64,000 bases of DNA, from positions 178,990,504 to 179,054,503 of the forward strand of contig CM030368.1 in assembly GCA_017893485.1 (NCBI GenBank), written 5' to 3'. Below are positions 34,690 to 45,181 of this stretch, piece by piece. This stretch comes from Hemerocallis citrina. Lineage: Eukaryota; Streptophyta; Magnoliopsida; Asparagales; Asphodelaceae. Every line of letters starts with the position of its first letter. Positions within the stretch are counted from its first letter, which is position 1. The notes under the pieces are model-generated. The model was not told where the DNA came from, did no database searches, and worked only from the letters and a program-made list of their open reading frames with translations. Position numbers and translations under genes: made by a program.

Positions 34690-35320
34690 GGTGGATTCTA
34701 TATATGGGACTAAGGATACGCCGGTAAATTCATGTGTGTGGGCTAGGTGTAGGCCGGTAAGGTCAATGAATCCGAAAGAATGACTTGGTCAAATCCAAGA
34801 GAATGATTGTTACTTAGGCGAGGCCTGAGTCCGGTAGAGTTAGAGAACTCCTAGGGGGGAGTGGAATAGGTTCAGTGTACCCAATATTCCAGTTTGTGTG
34901 AAATGTATGCCCGGAATATGGATTGTTCAGTCTAGAGTAGAACTTTGCATCATTTAGAGTAAGATATTGTATTACTTAAATTAAAATTTTGCATTAGAAG
35001 AAGATATGACTGAAATAATGACAGACATGTCTGGTAAAGAACTTGCGGTTCCAAGGAATGTTCGGAACTGAGGATACGCCCGATAAATCCATGCAAGTGG
35101 ACTAGGGGTAGGCTGGTAAGGTCCGCAAAATGGCCAGTAAAACGCTTGCAATTCCAAGGAATGTTCGGGACTGAGGATACGCCTGGTAAATCCACGGTGT
35201 GTGGGGTAGGGGTAGGCCGGTAAAGTCTGTAGTTACGGGAGATCGACTTGTTGGAGTTAGCAATTGAGAATACGTGGTAAATCTACAATGTGTGGGTTAG
35301 GGATAGGCCGGTAATGTCCA
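34690..35320 (+). repeat. Dispersed internal repeats of LTR A
   Basis: At least three copies of a 60-110-bp unit: a GGAC(T)-AGGATACGCC word, a GGTAAAT word, then GGGTAGGCCGGTAANGTC. Confidence 0.7.
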
Positions 35321-35997
35321 ATATCATGGGATGCGACTTACACGTGATTACTCGTTGAAGTACAAATCATTGAGTTTAGGCATTGCATAGCGAGGGATTG
35401 TACCCTATAATGAGAAGAAATGCTAGTAGCTTGCATTCAGATACTATGTGGTATGTGTGGCATATCGTTCCAAACAAGCGTGCATTAGAAGAGCATATTT
35501 GAACTGTGCATGTTAACGTAGTAAGTGTATGTTTGACACTCTAGTAATTTAGTTTCACACTCACTCATACGACATTGTATAATTCACTATTTTTCATTTA
35601 CATTTAATATATATATTGATTCAAGTTTTTCTTCTATTATGCTGTATTTTGGGACTTAGTTGAAGTTGTTGGGATTTTTACCGTCAACCTCACAAGCTGA
35701 CGATCCTACAGATTGTGGTTTTCCAGGTAAGGGTGTCTGAGGTGTTAGCATAGAAGTGTGGCATGTTGAGCCCGTCATCTTACGAATTCAAGTGGTTTAG
35801 ACTTGTAGTAAGAATTCTGTATTTTCCTGTATTATATTATATTTATGTACACAATTGAAGTAAAAAATTCCAGATGTGTCACGAATTTTTCAGTGCATGA
35901 AATTTAGGACGTTGCACGTCTGGAGATGAGATCCGGTCAACAAAGCCAAAATATATTGAGTTTGAGTTGAAGATGAAGTATTAGATGGAATCATGTG

Positions 35998-36200
35998 CAG
36001 GGCCGACCCACACCATGAGGCAGGTGAGGCGGCCGTCAAAGGCCCCCAATTTTTTACAATTTTAGGGGCCCCAAATTTGTATTTCCTTTGTAAATAGACA
36101 CGTGTTTTGTGCGTAAAAAAATTATATTGTAATTAAGGCTCCCCAAATATAATTATTTAGGTTTTTCGCCTTGGGCCCTGGTAACTCAGGCAAGACCCTG
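35998..36200. mobile_element. hAT-type MITE (203 bp)
   Basis: Starts CAGGGCCGACC and ends GGCAAGACCCTG, imperfect terminal inverted repeats of the hAT kind. Flanked by ATCATGTG (35990-35997) and ATCATGAG (36201-36208), an 8-bp duplication with one mismatch, the length made by hAT transposases. No coding capacity. A second partial copy is at 21343-21540. Confidence 0.82.
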
Positions 36201-36208
36201 ATCATGAG

Positions 36209-37388
36209 TTAGATGTTCTAGACCAAACAAATACCTCCTAAACTAGAAGATAGTAATGAGAAACTAAGATGAGAAAAAAATGAAAAATAAAGGATAAATT
36301 TCATTAAAACTCTATGGTTTCTGATTCTATGGCCCCAAGTTTTGAACTTGAGCACAGTGAATTAACGCTTTATGGTAGGTCACTTTTTTGGTTATTCCCC
36401 TGAGACGGTGGTTTTTGTTGTTTCCGCGAAGATCATTCGTCACTCTCTAATTTTTACATTCCGTTGTAAAAATCTAATACCGTAAGTTTTGGTGGCACAT
36501 GATGAACATGTAAGGTATTTAAGGATTTTCTATACCAAAAATGCCCTTGATCCAAAACCTAATAGAAATGAGGATAATTATATATATATGAACGATCGAG
36601 AATTAAGTTTACTTAAAAGATGAAGAAGTACATGATTATTGACTTTGTAGCGAAGCATAATCACGAGCTTTACAAGACAGAAAGTTTTCACATGAGATTA
36701 AAAGAGAAAAATATGAGATATTCACAGGCTTTGAAGTTGTTTTGGCTGATAATTTTGGAACAACCAAAATCCAACACTTTTACTTTTTTTAATTTTTAAT
36801 TCAGGCTAGTGGAAGGGAAACCTTAGGTTTCTTACTAGATGAAAAAACCATTGTTTTCATACTAAACAACAATGATCATTGGAACATGGCGAAGTTGGAA
36901 GATTGTTGTTAGTATTGATGTTTGTATACCTACACTAGTAAATCCTGCATAGATTAGTTGCTGATTTCCTTCAAGATCCACTACCCTACAAGGCTGAAAA
37001 AGTTAGCACGACAATTATAATACCAACTAACCAAGTTATATGGTGAATACTAATATGGTTACCAACAATAGTCACTTGTAAACTTTAGTGTTTTGTTCTC
37101 AGAAAATTCGTAGAGTATCATGAGCTGCAGCTAGGTCGTAGTCGGAATTATTTGGGGAATTCATTTGCCTGTCAATCTTTGGTTTCATACAAGTGCTAGA
37201 GCGGTAGTTTGAATATTGATCTTGTGTGATCAATTTTAGGTCAAATTTTTTTGCTCTCAAACTTGATATTGTTGACCCTAAATTTGATGTGTGCAAAATA
37301 TACACATGTATCTAATATTTATATTCAAGATATGTACAGAAAAAAAAAATAAAGATTTTAAATTCATACAAAATCTCAAGATCTTCGG
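36209..37388. other. Unassigned intergenic sequence
   Basis: No gene, element end or RNA recognised. The 5-mer TTCGG at 37384-37388 is the left target duplication of the Tat element. Confidence 0.5.
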
Positions 37389-37999
37389 TGATATGGCTAA
37401 AAATGGGATTAAATCGCGACCGTTCAAACCGGACGCGAGTCTTAAAGCTCTTAGGAGTAAAACGGTAATTTCCACCACAACCGGGTCTAAATTGGGAACT
37501 AGGTCTTTCTTCAAAGTCCAATAACCCAAAAACGGATCTGTCCTATTGGGTATGGGTAGCAACCCGTTACAGACCAATTCAGATATATAAAGAGAAATTC
37601 AAATTCTTAATTATCTCTAAGAGGCGGTTTAAATCGCCTCTCTTATCATGAAACGAGTTTAAACTCTATGTCTTATCAAAAAACACCGGGACATAGAGAT
37701 AAATTATTATCTCTAAACTGTCTCTTAAGGTGACTATAAATACCCCTGTTCCCCCACCATAACAAGGTAATCAATATTTTTCCACATAAACGCTCTTTCA
37801 TAATCTCTCCCTGATTAGTGACTTGAGCGTCGGAGGGTTCGTCGCCGGGATCCATCCCGGTGTATCGAACTTTTTGCAGGTCAACGGCATCGGCAAGAAA
37901 CCAGTTAAACGCCGGTGAAAGTCAACAGGTTTGCCTTATTCATTTTCTAAAGAATTCACAAATTCATTGTTTTCTCCCACACCAAAATTAGCAGCAACA
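37389..37999 (+). repeat. 5' LTR of the Tat element (611 bp)
   Basis: TATAAATA at 37735-37742. Ends AGCAGCAACA, four bases before the primer binding site. Counterpart of 59226-59835. Confidence 0.93.
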
Positions 38000-38002
38000 G
38001 AT

Positions 38003-38022
38003 TGGCGCCGTCTGTGGGAAAC
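38003..38022 (+). other. Primer binding site of the Tat element
   Basis: TGGCGCCGTCTGTGGGAAAC. The first nine bases match the tRNA-Asp complement, the rest do not, so the exact primer tRNA is uncertain. Confidence 0.8.
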
Positions 38023-38333
38023 AAAAAGCAATCCAGCCTTACTGCACCAGTGAAGTTGTTTCCCAAGCTATGCTTCTGAAGAAGGGGAAGGCACCGGTCT
38101 CCAGCCACAGAGCCACTCTCGTTCCTTCTCTTCCTCCCCTTCATGATGTCCCCCCTTAACCTGTCCAGCAAGTCCAACAACCGCAGCCTGGACAACCTCT
38201 TCCTCAACAACCTCACTCCCAGCAGGCCCCTCAAGAGCCTCAAAGGGCATCCCCGGGGGGCTCCCGTCGAAGTCTTCAAAGGCAACCTCCTCTTCACAAC
38301 CATGTCTCAATACATAACCCCTCATCCGACTCC

Positions 38334-39889
38334 ATGGCCTCTCACAGTCCTCCCACGCCAAAGGATCTCCGATTTATTGTTAATCGGCAACATGGGATAG
38401 ATCTTCAGACCCGTTTGAATGAGAGGTGGACCCATGACGGAATCCCTAGCCATGAATATCAAAGGGGTCCTGCGATTCGGGCCCGATCCCCCCGTAGGCC
38501 AGATCGCATAAGATCGAACTCTTCCAGGAGGCAGAGGGAGTCACCCCCGCGCCGACAGAGGAGGAGCCGCACCCCACCGTTCGATCCGCCCTTAGGGACC
38601 ACCAAGATCGAGAGTCACCCCCGCACCGACAGAGGAGGAGCCGTACCCCGACTAGTCGATCTGCCCCTAGGGACCACCGGGATCGGGAGGCACCTGTCAC
38701 AAGGGCAGAGTTCCAGGATTTTCAAGAAGCCATTCTACATGCCCTCAATGTTGCTCCTAACCACGATCATCGGACGCCTAGTCCTTAACCTGCCCCAAGC
38801 CATCACCATTGCACTCCCACTCCTTTTTCGCATGAGGATGAGTCCCGGGATCAGCGAGATTTGATCGTAGAGAGGACTCGGTCTACCGTCGTCTCTATGA
38901 GATGGAGAGGCACCTTGGCAGACTTGACAAGAAGAGAAACAACAGACGAGGAATTTCCGCCCAAGCAGGCCTCCGTTCTCCCAAACCATCATGGAAGCCC
39001 CGGTCCTGGAAAACTTCAAACCCCCTCACTTTGAGTCATATAACGGGGAGTCAGACCCCTCTGACTACATCGAGTGTTTTAAAACTCTCATGATGATCCA
39101 CCAGGCTTCAGATGCACTTCTTTGCAAAACCTTCCCGACCATGCTAAAGGGGATTGCGAGAGAATGGTATTCCCGACTCGTCCCTGCCTCTATCTTCTCC
39201 TTCGATCAGTTAGAGGGGCTCTTCCTTACTCATTTTGTGAGTAGCTGTCGCATCGAAAAGACAAGAACATATTTGCTGGCACTCAACCAAAGGAAGGGCG
39301 AGCGGTTAACAGACTATGTCAAGCATTTCACCACCGAGGCCCGGTCGATCGCCTCCCTAGACCAATCGGTAGCCTCTGCTGCCTTCCGAAACAACATCAA
39401 CCATGCCGACTTAAAGGCATCCCTCGCTAAAAATCCAAATCGAGACTTCTCGAACTCCTACTGAGGAGAGAGAAATGTATTAGGGCAGAAGAGGCCCTCC
39501 TCCCACTTGATCAAAAAGAGCCCATGTCCGGGAAAGAACGGAAGGGTGCTGAAGAAGAAGGGGCTAAGAAGCTTCAGAAAGACAATGGTGGTCAGCGCCG
39601 CCCTCCTCCCCATTTTAAGAAGTTTACTCCACTTAAAGCTACTGTTTCAGCCATCCTGATGGAGGTCGGAAAAGAAGGACTGCTCCAACCACCTCCGAAG
39701 ATGAAAACACCAGGCAAGAAGAGAAACAGGGACAAATGGTACCGCTTCCATAGGGATCACGACCACTACACGGATGATTGTCGGGCCCTTAAAGACAAGA
39801 TTGAAGCTCTCATTCAGAGGGGGCAACTTTCTAGGTTCGTAAGAAAGGACAGGGTAAATCATCCTCTGCCTCCCAGAGGGGCTAATTAG
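38334..39889 (+). pseudogene. Tat Gag, frameshifted
   Basis: Particle protein. The N-terminal part (38334-38864) is Arg/Pro-rich and contains a tandem duplication of about 75 bp (38535-38690). The capsid domain (38991-39464) has FESYNGESDPSDYIECFKT, WYSRLVPASI and YLLALNQRKGERLTDYVKHF. A frameshift near 39440-39524 leads to the C-terminal part ending at TAG 39889, with the knuckle-like WYRFHRDHDHYTDDC. In relatives this zinc motif starts with Cys, which is missing here. Confidence 0.85.
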
Positions 39890-40700
39890 CGAACCGAGCG
39901 ACCTATTGAGACCCCAGATTCCGAGACTGAAGCCGTCCTACACCTCATTCACGGAGGCCCAATAGGGGGAGATTCGAACTCCTCCCGAAAAGCCTTTGTC
40001 CGAGAGGTGAATTCGGTACAGAACCATCCTCCCCCCAAGGGTCTTGGAGTTCCTGTTACATTTTCTAACAAGGATTTGGAAGGCGTCCGAATGCCTCATT
40101 GTGATGCTCTTGTAATAAACCTCCATATGGCAAACTTCGATGTACGCCGAGTCCTAGTCGACAACAGAAGTTCGGTCAACATCCTTTTTCTAGAAGCCTT
40201 CCAGGGTCTCAAGTTGTATAAGGACTGACTCAAGCCCGCCGGCTACACTCTCCACGGGTTCTCCGGGGTGCGAGTGACGATCAAAGGAGTGATTACTCTT
40301 GATGTAACCGCTGGAAAAACCCTGATCACCTGAACCGAACTGCTGGATTTCATCGTAGTAGACGTGAAGGCTTCCTACAATGTCATTCTGGGCCGATTCG
40401 GCCTAGCTGCTCTTCAGGCCGTACCCTTAGTCTACCATATGAAGATGAAATTCCCCGCCACAGCAGGGGTGGGAGAAGTCAGAGGGAGCCAGGAGACTGC
40501 TCGCAAATGTTACATGACTTCAATAGGAGGGCCGGTCCTCTCCCTTGAAGCCCTCAAGCTTCCACAAAGGAGTAGCCAAGCCATCTCAGAGCCGGTCGAC
40601 GAGTTGGAAGAAATAGCCTTCTTAGAAGGAGATCCATCCAGGACATTCCAAGTTAGTAAGGTCCTTCCCCTCCCGTCAAAATCGACATCATTCAATTTAT
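39890..40700 (+). pseudogene. Tat protease, active site altered
   Basis: RVLVDNRSSVNILF near 40150-40190 corresponds to the aspartic protease loop, but the Gly of the usual D-x-G-S is Arg here (DNRSS), which should abolish activity. Further down KASYNVILGRFGLAALQAV is the usual end of the domain. In-frame stops lie at 40226 (TGA) and 40332 (TGA). Confidence 0.82.
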
Positions 40701-41460
40701 AAGGGGAAATCGCGATCTATTCGCTTGGACCGCGATCGACATGCCTGGAATCTCCAAAGAACTTCTCATGCATCACCTTAGTGTTGCTCCTGGGGCCAAA
40801 CCTGTCCAGTAAAAGCAAAGCAAGTTCGCTCCCGAGCGCCAGCAGGCAATCAAAGAAGAAGTAGAGAAACTCTTGAATGCCCAGTTCATACTGGAGGTCA
40901 ACTATCCCGAATGGCTGTCAAACGTTGTGATGGTCAAAAAAGCCAATGGGAGCTGGAGAATTTGCATTGATTTCACAGATCTGAACAAAGCTTATCCGAA
41001 AGATCCGTTCCCGCTCCCGAGCATTGATGCTCTGATTGATGCAACCTCCGGACACCAACTATTGAGTTTCATGGATACCTTTTCCTGGGTACAACCAGAT
41101 CAGGATGTTCCCTCCCGATATTCTGAAGAATTTGTTCGTAACCGACCAGAGCCTTTACTGCTTCCGAGTCATGCCCTTCGAGCTAAAGAATGCCTGTGCA
41201 ACTTACCAACGCCTTGTTAACAAGGTCTTCAGAGAACAGATCGGCCGGAACATGGAGGTCTATGTAGACGACATGTTGGTAAAAAGTGTCAGCAAATTGG
41301 ATCATGTCTCCGATCTTTAGGAAGCCTTTAATGTGTTGAGGAGACATAACATGAGACTAAACCCGAACAAGTGTGCCTTCGGCGTCTCATCCGGCAAATT
41401 TCTTGGGTTCATGGTTAGCCAAAGAGGCATAGAAGCCAACCCGGAAAAGATTTAGGCCAT
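40701..41460 (+). pseudogene. Tat reverse transcriptase, frameshifted
   Basis: DLFAWTAIDMPGIS starts the conserved N-part. Then KKANGSWRICIDFTDLNKAYPKDPFPLPSIDALID and, after a frameshift near 41080-41105, FRVMPFELKNACATYQRLVNKV and the catalytic YVDDMLVKS. A TAA lies near 40811 and TAG codons at 41320 and near 41455. Confidence 0.88.
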
Positions 41461-41960
41461 ACCCAACATGGCTCCCCCTTTCAGTGTCAAAGACGTACAG
41501 AGACTCATAGGACGCCTCGCTGCCATAGGGCATTTTCTCTCCAAGTCAGGAGAAAAATGTCTCCCGTTCTTCAAGGCCTTTAGAAGGGCGAAAGGCTTTG
41601 AGTGGGGGCAACAACAACAGGAGTCCTTCGATCAACTCAAAGCCTATCTACTCAACCCTCCACTCTTGAGCAAGAAAAAGCCTGGGAAAGTCCTCTATAT
41701 ATACCTCTCTACCTCAGAACAGACTCTCAGCGCCGTCCTGGTAAGAGAAGAAGCTAAGATGCAAAAGCCAATCTACTACATGAGTAAGGTCCTCAGGGAT
41801 GCCGAACTCCATTATCCAAAGGTAGAAAAGATGGCCTATGCATTAGTCATGGCAGCCCAAACGCTCCGCTCCTACTTCGAGACCCACTCGGTGGTCGTTC
41901 TTACGACCAGCCATTCAAGCAAGTTCTCTACAAGTCCGAAACTTCGGAGTGCCTTATGAA
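41461..41960 (+). pseudogene. Tat RNase H (gypsy type)
   Basis: Connection and RNase H: DVQRLIGRLAAIGHFLSKSG, SFDQLKAYLLNPP, LYIYLSTSEQTLSAVLVREE, PIYYMSKVLRDAELHYPKVE. The catalytic Asp-containing DYAS-type start is replaced by YLSTSEQ, which is usual for the degenerate first RNase H of Tat elements. The end is frameshifted. Confidence 0.8.
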
Positions 41961-42089
41961 GTGGTCTATAGAGCTAAGTCAACATGATATCAATTATCAG
42001 CCCGAACCGCTATCAAGGCACTAGCCCTGGTAGAATTTATAGTAGAAAGCACTATCTCTGACCCCAACAAGGCAATAGAGGAACACCTA

Positions 42090-42480
42090 TTCTGGATCTT
42101 GTATGTTGACGGGTCCTTGTGCGCTGACGAGAGTGGGGCTGGGGTCATCCTGACTGGCCTCGATGACTTCGTTTTTCAATACTCACTCTGCATTAACTTT
42201 CGGGCATCAAACAATGAGGCTGAATATGAGGCTCTCATAGCCGGCCTGTGTATGGCTCGCAAGGCTGGGGCCCAGCGCGTCAAAATATTCAGTGACTCAC
42301 AGTTGGTGGTGAACCAGGTATTGGAAAAGTATAAGGCAAGAGATGATCGCATGGTCAAATATTTGGCCAAGTTCAAAGAGTTGTTGTCCGCTTTCAAAGA
42401 TGCACAACTCCAAAGGATCCCTAGAGAGGAGAATGCGCAAACGATGCCCTCTCGAAGCTAGCCTCTCCTCCCCTTTAGGG
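42090..42480 (+). pseudogene. Second, archaeal-type RNase H of the Tat lineage
   Basis: LYVDGSLCADESGAGVIL, ASNNEAEYEALIAGLCMA, RVKIFSDSQLVVNQVLEKY and LQRIPREEN keep the acidic active-site residues (Asp, Glu, Asp). This extra RNase H between the first RNase H and integrase is diagnostic for the Tat group. Its frame is broken near 42440, before the final Asp region. Confidence 0.88.
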
Positions 42481-43830
42481 GTTAGAACAAACCGTCTTGA
42501 TAGAAGTCCTCTTGAGACCTAGCATCGAAGAAGAAGGTCCCGAACTGATGGAGACACTACCCCTAGCACTCGGGGAGAATTGGATGAGGCCCTTGCTCGA
42601 ATTTCCCAAAGATGGAATTCTCCCTCCAGACCCTAAAGAGGCTAGAAGAATCACAACCAGAACCAGAGCCGAGCAATAAACGCTCATCGAAGGGATCATG
42701 TACATGCGCTCTTACACTCAAGTGGACGGCATACCCTACTTAAGATGCTTCTCCCCCAAGGTAAAGGAGACCCATAAAGGGATGTGCGGCACTCATTTGG
42801 GATCAAGGTCCCTTGCCTGCAAAATCTTAAATTATGGATAATTTTGGCCCACACTCCTTAGCGATGCCGAACAGCACGTTCGCCAATGCGCCCCCTGCCA
42901 AAAGTTCTCAACAATTCAGTGCTTACCATAAGCCCAGCTCTGCTCCTTATCCAGTTCGACCCCTTTCGCAATGTGGGGGATGGATTTGCTCGGGTCGTTC
43001 CCTCCAGCTCCGGGCCAGCTGAAGTTCCTTGTCGTTGCAATCGACTACTTCTCCAAATGGATCGAAGTCGAGCCTCTAGCGACGATCACTGAGAACAGAG
43101 TCCAGCGGTTCTTTTGGAAGAACATCGTCTGTAGATTCGGTGTACCTCAAATCTTGGTAACGGACAATGGGACACAATTTACGGGAGCAGTCTTTCGCAA
43201 TTTTTGTACAGATCTCGATTTCCAGCAATGATTCTCCTCAGTATCCCACCTGCAATCCATCGGTCAAGCAGAGAATACCAATCGGCAAATTCTCTCTGGC
43301 CTAAAAAAAGACTAGACAAGACTACCAAGGGATTATGGGTCGAGCAGCTCCCCAATGTGCTGTGGAACTGTCACACTACTAAGAGGACCCCCACTAGGAG
43401 AATCCCCCTTCAACCTCCTTACGGATCCGAAGCCGTCATCCCACTGGAAGTTGGCCTACCTTTGCCCCGCTTGATTGCCTTCAACGAAGAGCAAAATTCG
43501 AACCAGCTTCGGAGCAATTTGGACCTCATCGATGAGATTCGAGAAAGATCCTCCATCCATCAGGAGATTTATCAACGTAGGACTGAGCAGTCCTACAACA
43601 AGAAGGTCTGCCCATCTAATCTCAAAGAATGAGATTTGGTGCTTAGAAAGCTATCGATTTCTTTCCCGAGCAAGAAAGGCAAGCTATCACCTAATTTGGA
43701 AGGGTCGTATTGGATCTCCAAAGTTGTCCGCCCTGGCACTTATCAACTTGAAGACCCGGGGGGCAAGAGAGTACCAAGGACATGGAATGCGGAACACTTA
43801 GTCATCTTTAATCAAAGCAGTTTACTTTAA
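42481..43830 (+). pseudogene. Tat integrase, several frameshifts
   Basis: Zinc region: KGMCGTHLGSRSLACKIL, then CAPCQKF. Catalytic residues: Asp in WGMDLLGSFPPAPG, Asp in VTDNGTQFTG, Glu in IGQAENTNRQ. The C-terminal part has LKKRLDKTTKGLWVEQLPNV and GSEAVIPLEVGLP, then GSYWISKVVRPGTYQLED to the stop at 43828-43830. Stops or shifts at about 42838, 43229 and 43630. No chromodomain. Confidence 0.88.
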
Positions 43831-43833
43831 TTG

Positions 43834-44055
43834 AAGTACCAAGATGGTGTTTGAACACCGCTCCAAGCAACTTCTAATTCTAGAGCATTTATAAGTTTGT
43901 TTTCCTTTTTATTTAGTTGATTTTTTCAAATGTAATAATGCTTTGCAACTCAGAAGCAGCCACTTAGTCATCTTTAATCAAAGCAGTTTACTTTCTCAAA
44001 AAATCTATTGTCTAAATGTTCTAGTTGTCTTACCCCGAAACGTATACTAAGTATG
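43834..44055 (+). other. Post-pol non-coding spacer of the Tat element
   Basis: No coding content. The phrase AGTCATCTTTAATCAAAGCA then GTTTACTT occurs at 43799 and again at 43967, a short direct duplication. Confidence 0.6.
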
Positions 44056-44760
44056 AAAACTCTCTAAACAATAAGTTCGGATTCCAACACGTGGTTCGAT
44101 GCTATTTTAGCTACTTGCGAACAAGCAAGTAAGAAGTAGCTCACCATTTGAAATTTCTCCCAGAACTATTGAAACTCTCTTAACAACAAGTTCGGACTCC
44201 AACACTTGGTTCGATGCTATTTTAGCTACTTGTGTACAAGCAAGTTCGAAGTAGCTCACCATTCAAAATTGCTCCAACAACTGTTGAAACTCTCTTAACA
44301 AAAAGTTTGGAGTTCAACACTTGGTTTGATGCGATTTTAGCTACTTGCGAACAAGCAAGTATGAAGTAGCTCACAATTCGAAATTGCTCCCAAAACTGTT
44401 GAAACTCTTTTACCAACAAGTTCGGAGTCCAACACTTGGTTCGATGCTATTTTAACTACTTGCGAACAAGCAAGTACGAAGTAGCTCACCATTCGAAACT
44501 GCTCCCACAACTGTTGAAACTCTCTTAACAACAAGTTCGGAGTCCAACATTTGGTTCGATGCTATTTTAGATACTTGCAAACAAGCAAGTACGAAGTAGC
44601 TCACTATTAGAAATTGCTCTCACAACTGTTAAAACTCAATTAACGAAAAGTTTGGAGTCCAACACTTGGTTCGATGCCACTTTAGCTACTTGCGAACAAG
44701 CAAGCACGAAGTGGCTCACCATTCGAAATTGCTCCCACAACTGTTGAAAACTCCTTAACA
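44056..44760 (+). repeat. 115-bp tandem array, six copies
   Basis: The unit starts (GAAACTCTCTTAACAA) recur at 44056, 44171, 44286, 44401, 44516, 44631 and 44746, exactly 115 bases apart. Each has AACACTTGGTTCGATGC, a TAGCTACTTGCGAACAAGCA word and AGTAGCTCACCATTCGAAA. The inverted pair ACTTGCGAACAAGCAAGT can form a hairpin in every unit. Confidence 0.93.
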
Positions 44761-45181
44761 CAATGTTATTAGGTGAAAGAAGCTCGTTCGACTACAATAT
44801 TATTTGAACACTACAAATAATTTTACTCCATCAAAAGTCAAGATACAAGTCTTATTCAAAGATTGCTACAAACATTTTGTTCCACCGAAGATGGAGATAC
44901 AAGTCTTATTCAAGACTACAGGCGCAACCAGAACTATAAAGCCTCGCTCTAACTCCTCATAGAGAGTGGTACACTTCTATTAAGAGATATGCAAGGGTGT
45001 CGAGCACCGTGTTGTTCCCTCGTGGCCTTCGAAGGGATCTCTAAGCCTGTGAGTCGGGTGATACCATCGGGACCCCGTAGACCGAGCTGTCGCTCCAACA
45101 GATGCTCTGCTCGAGGAGCCGACCACTCCGCTTTGAGCATCCCCATAATTTAGCAAAAGAGGAGGCGAATGAAGCGCTAAC
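44761..45181. other. Non-coding segment between array and antisense gene
   Basis: No gene supported. It may hold the 3' untranslated region of the antisense transcript. Confidence 0.4.

Larger units (their letters stand above)
29838..35916 (+). repeat. Solo LTR A, interrupted by solo LTR B
   Basis: Starts TGTAACACCTC and ends AGGACGTTGCA at 35916. The flanking 5-mers CATCT (29833-29837) and CGTCT (35917-35921) agree at 4 of 5 positions. With LTR B and one copy of its target duplication removed, it is about 2.75 kb. A TATA-like TATATAAAAG lies near 30263. The second half has three to four repeats around GAGGATACGCCNGGTAAAT and GGGTAGGCCGGTAA (34690-35320). It belongs to the same broad class of long gypsy LTRs as the chromovirus. 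Confidence 0.82.
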
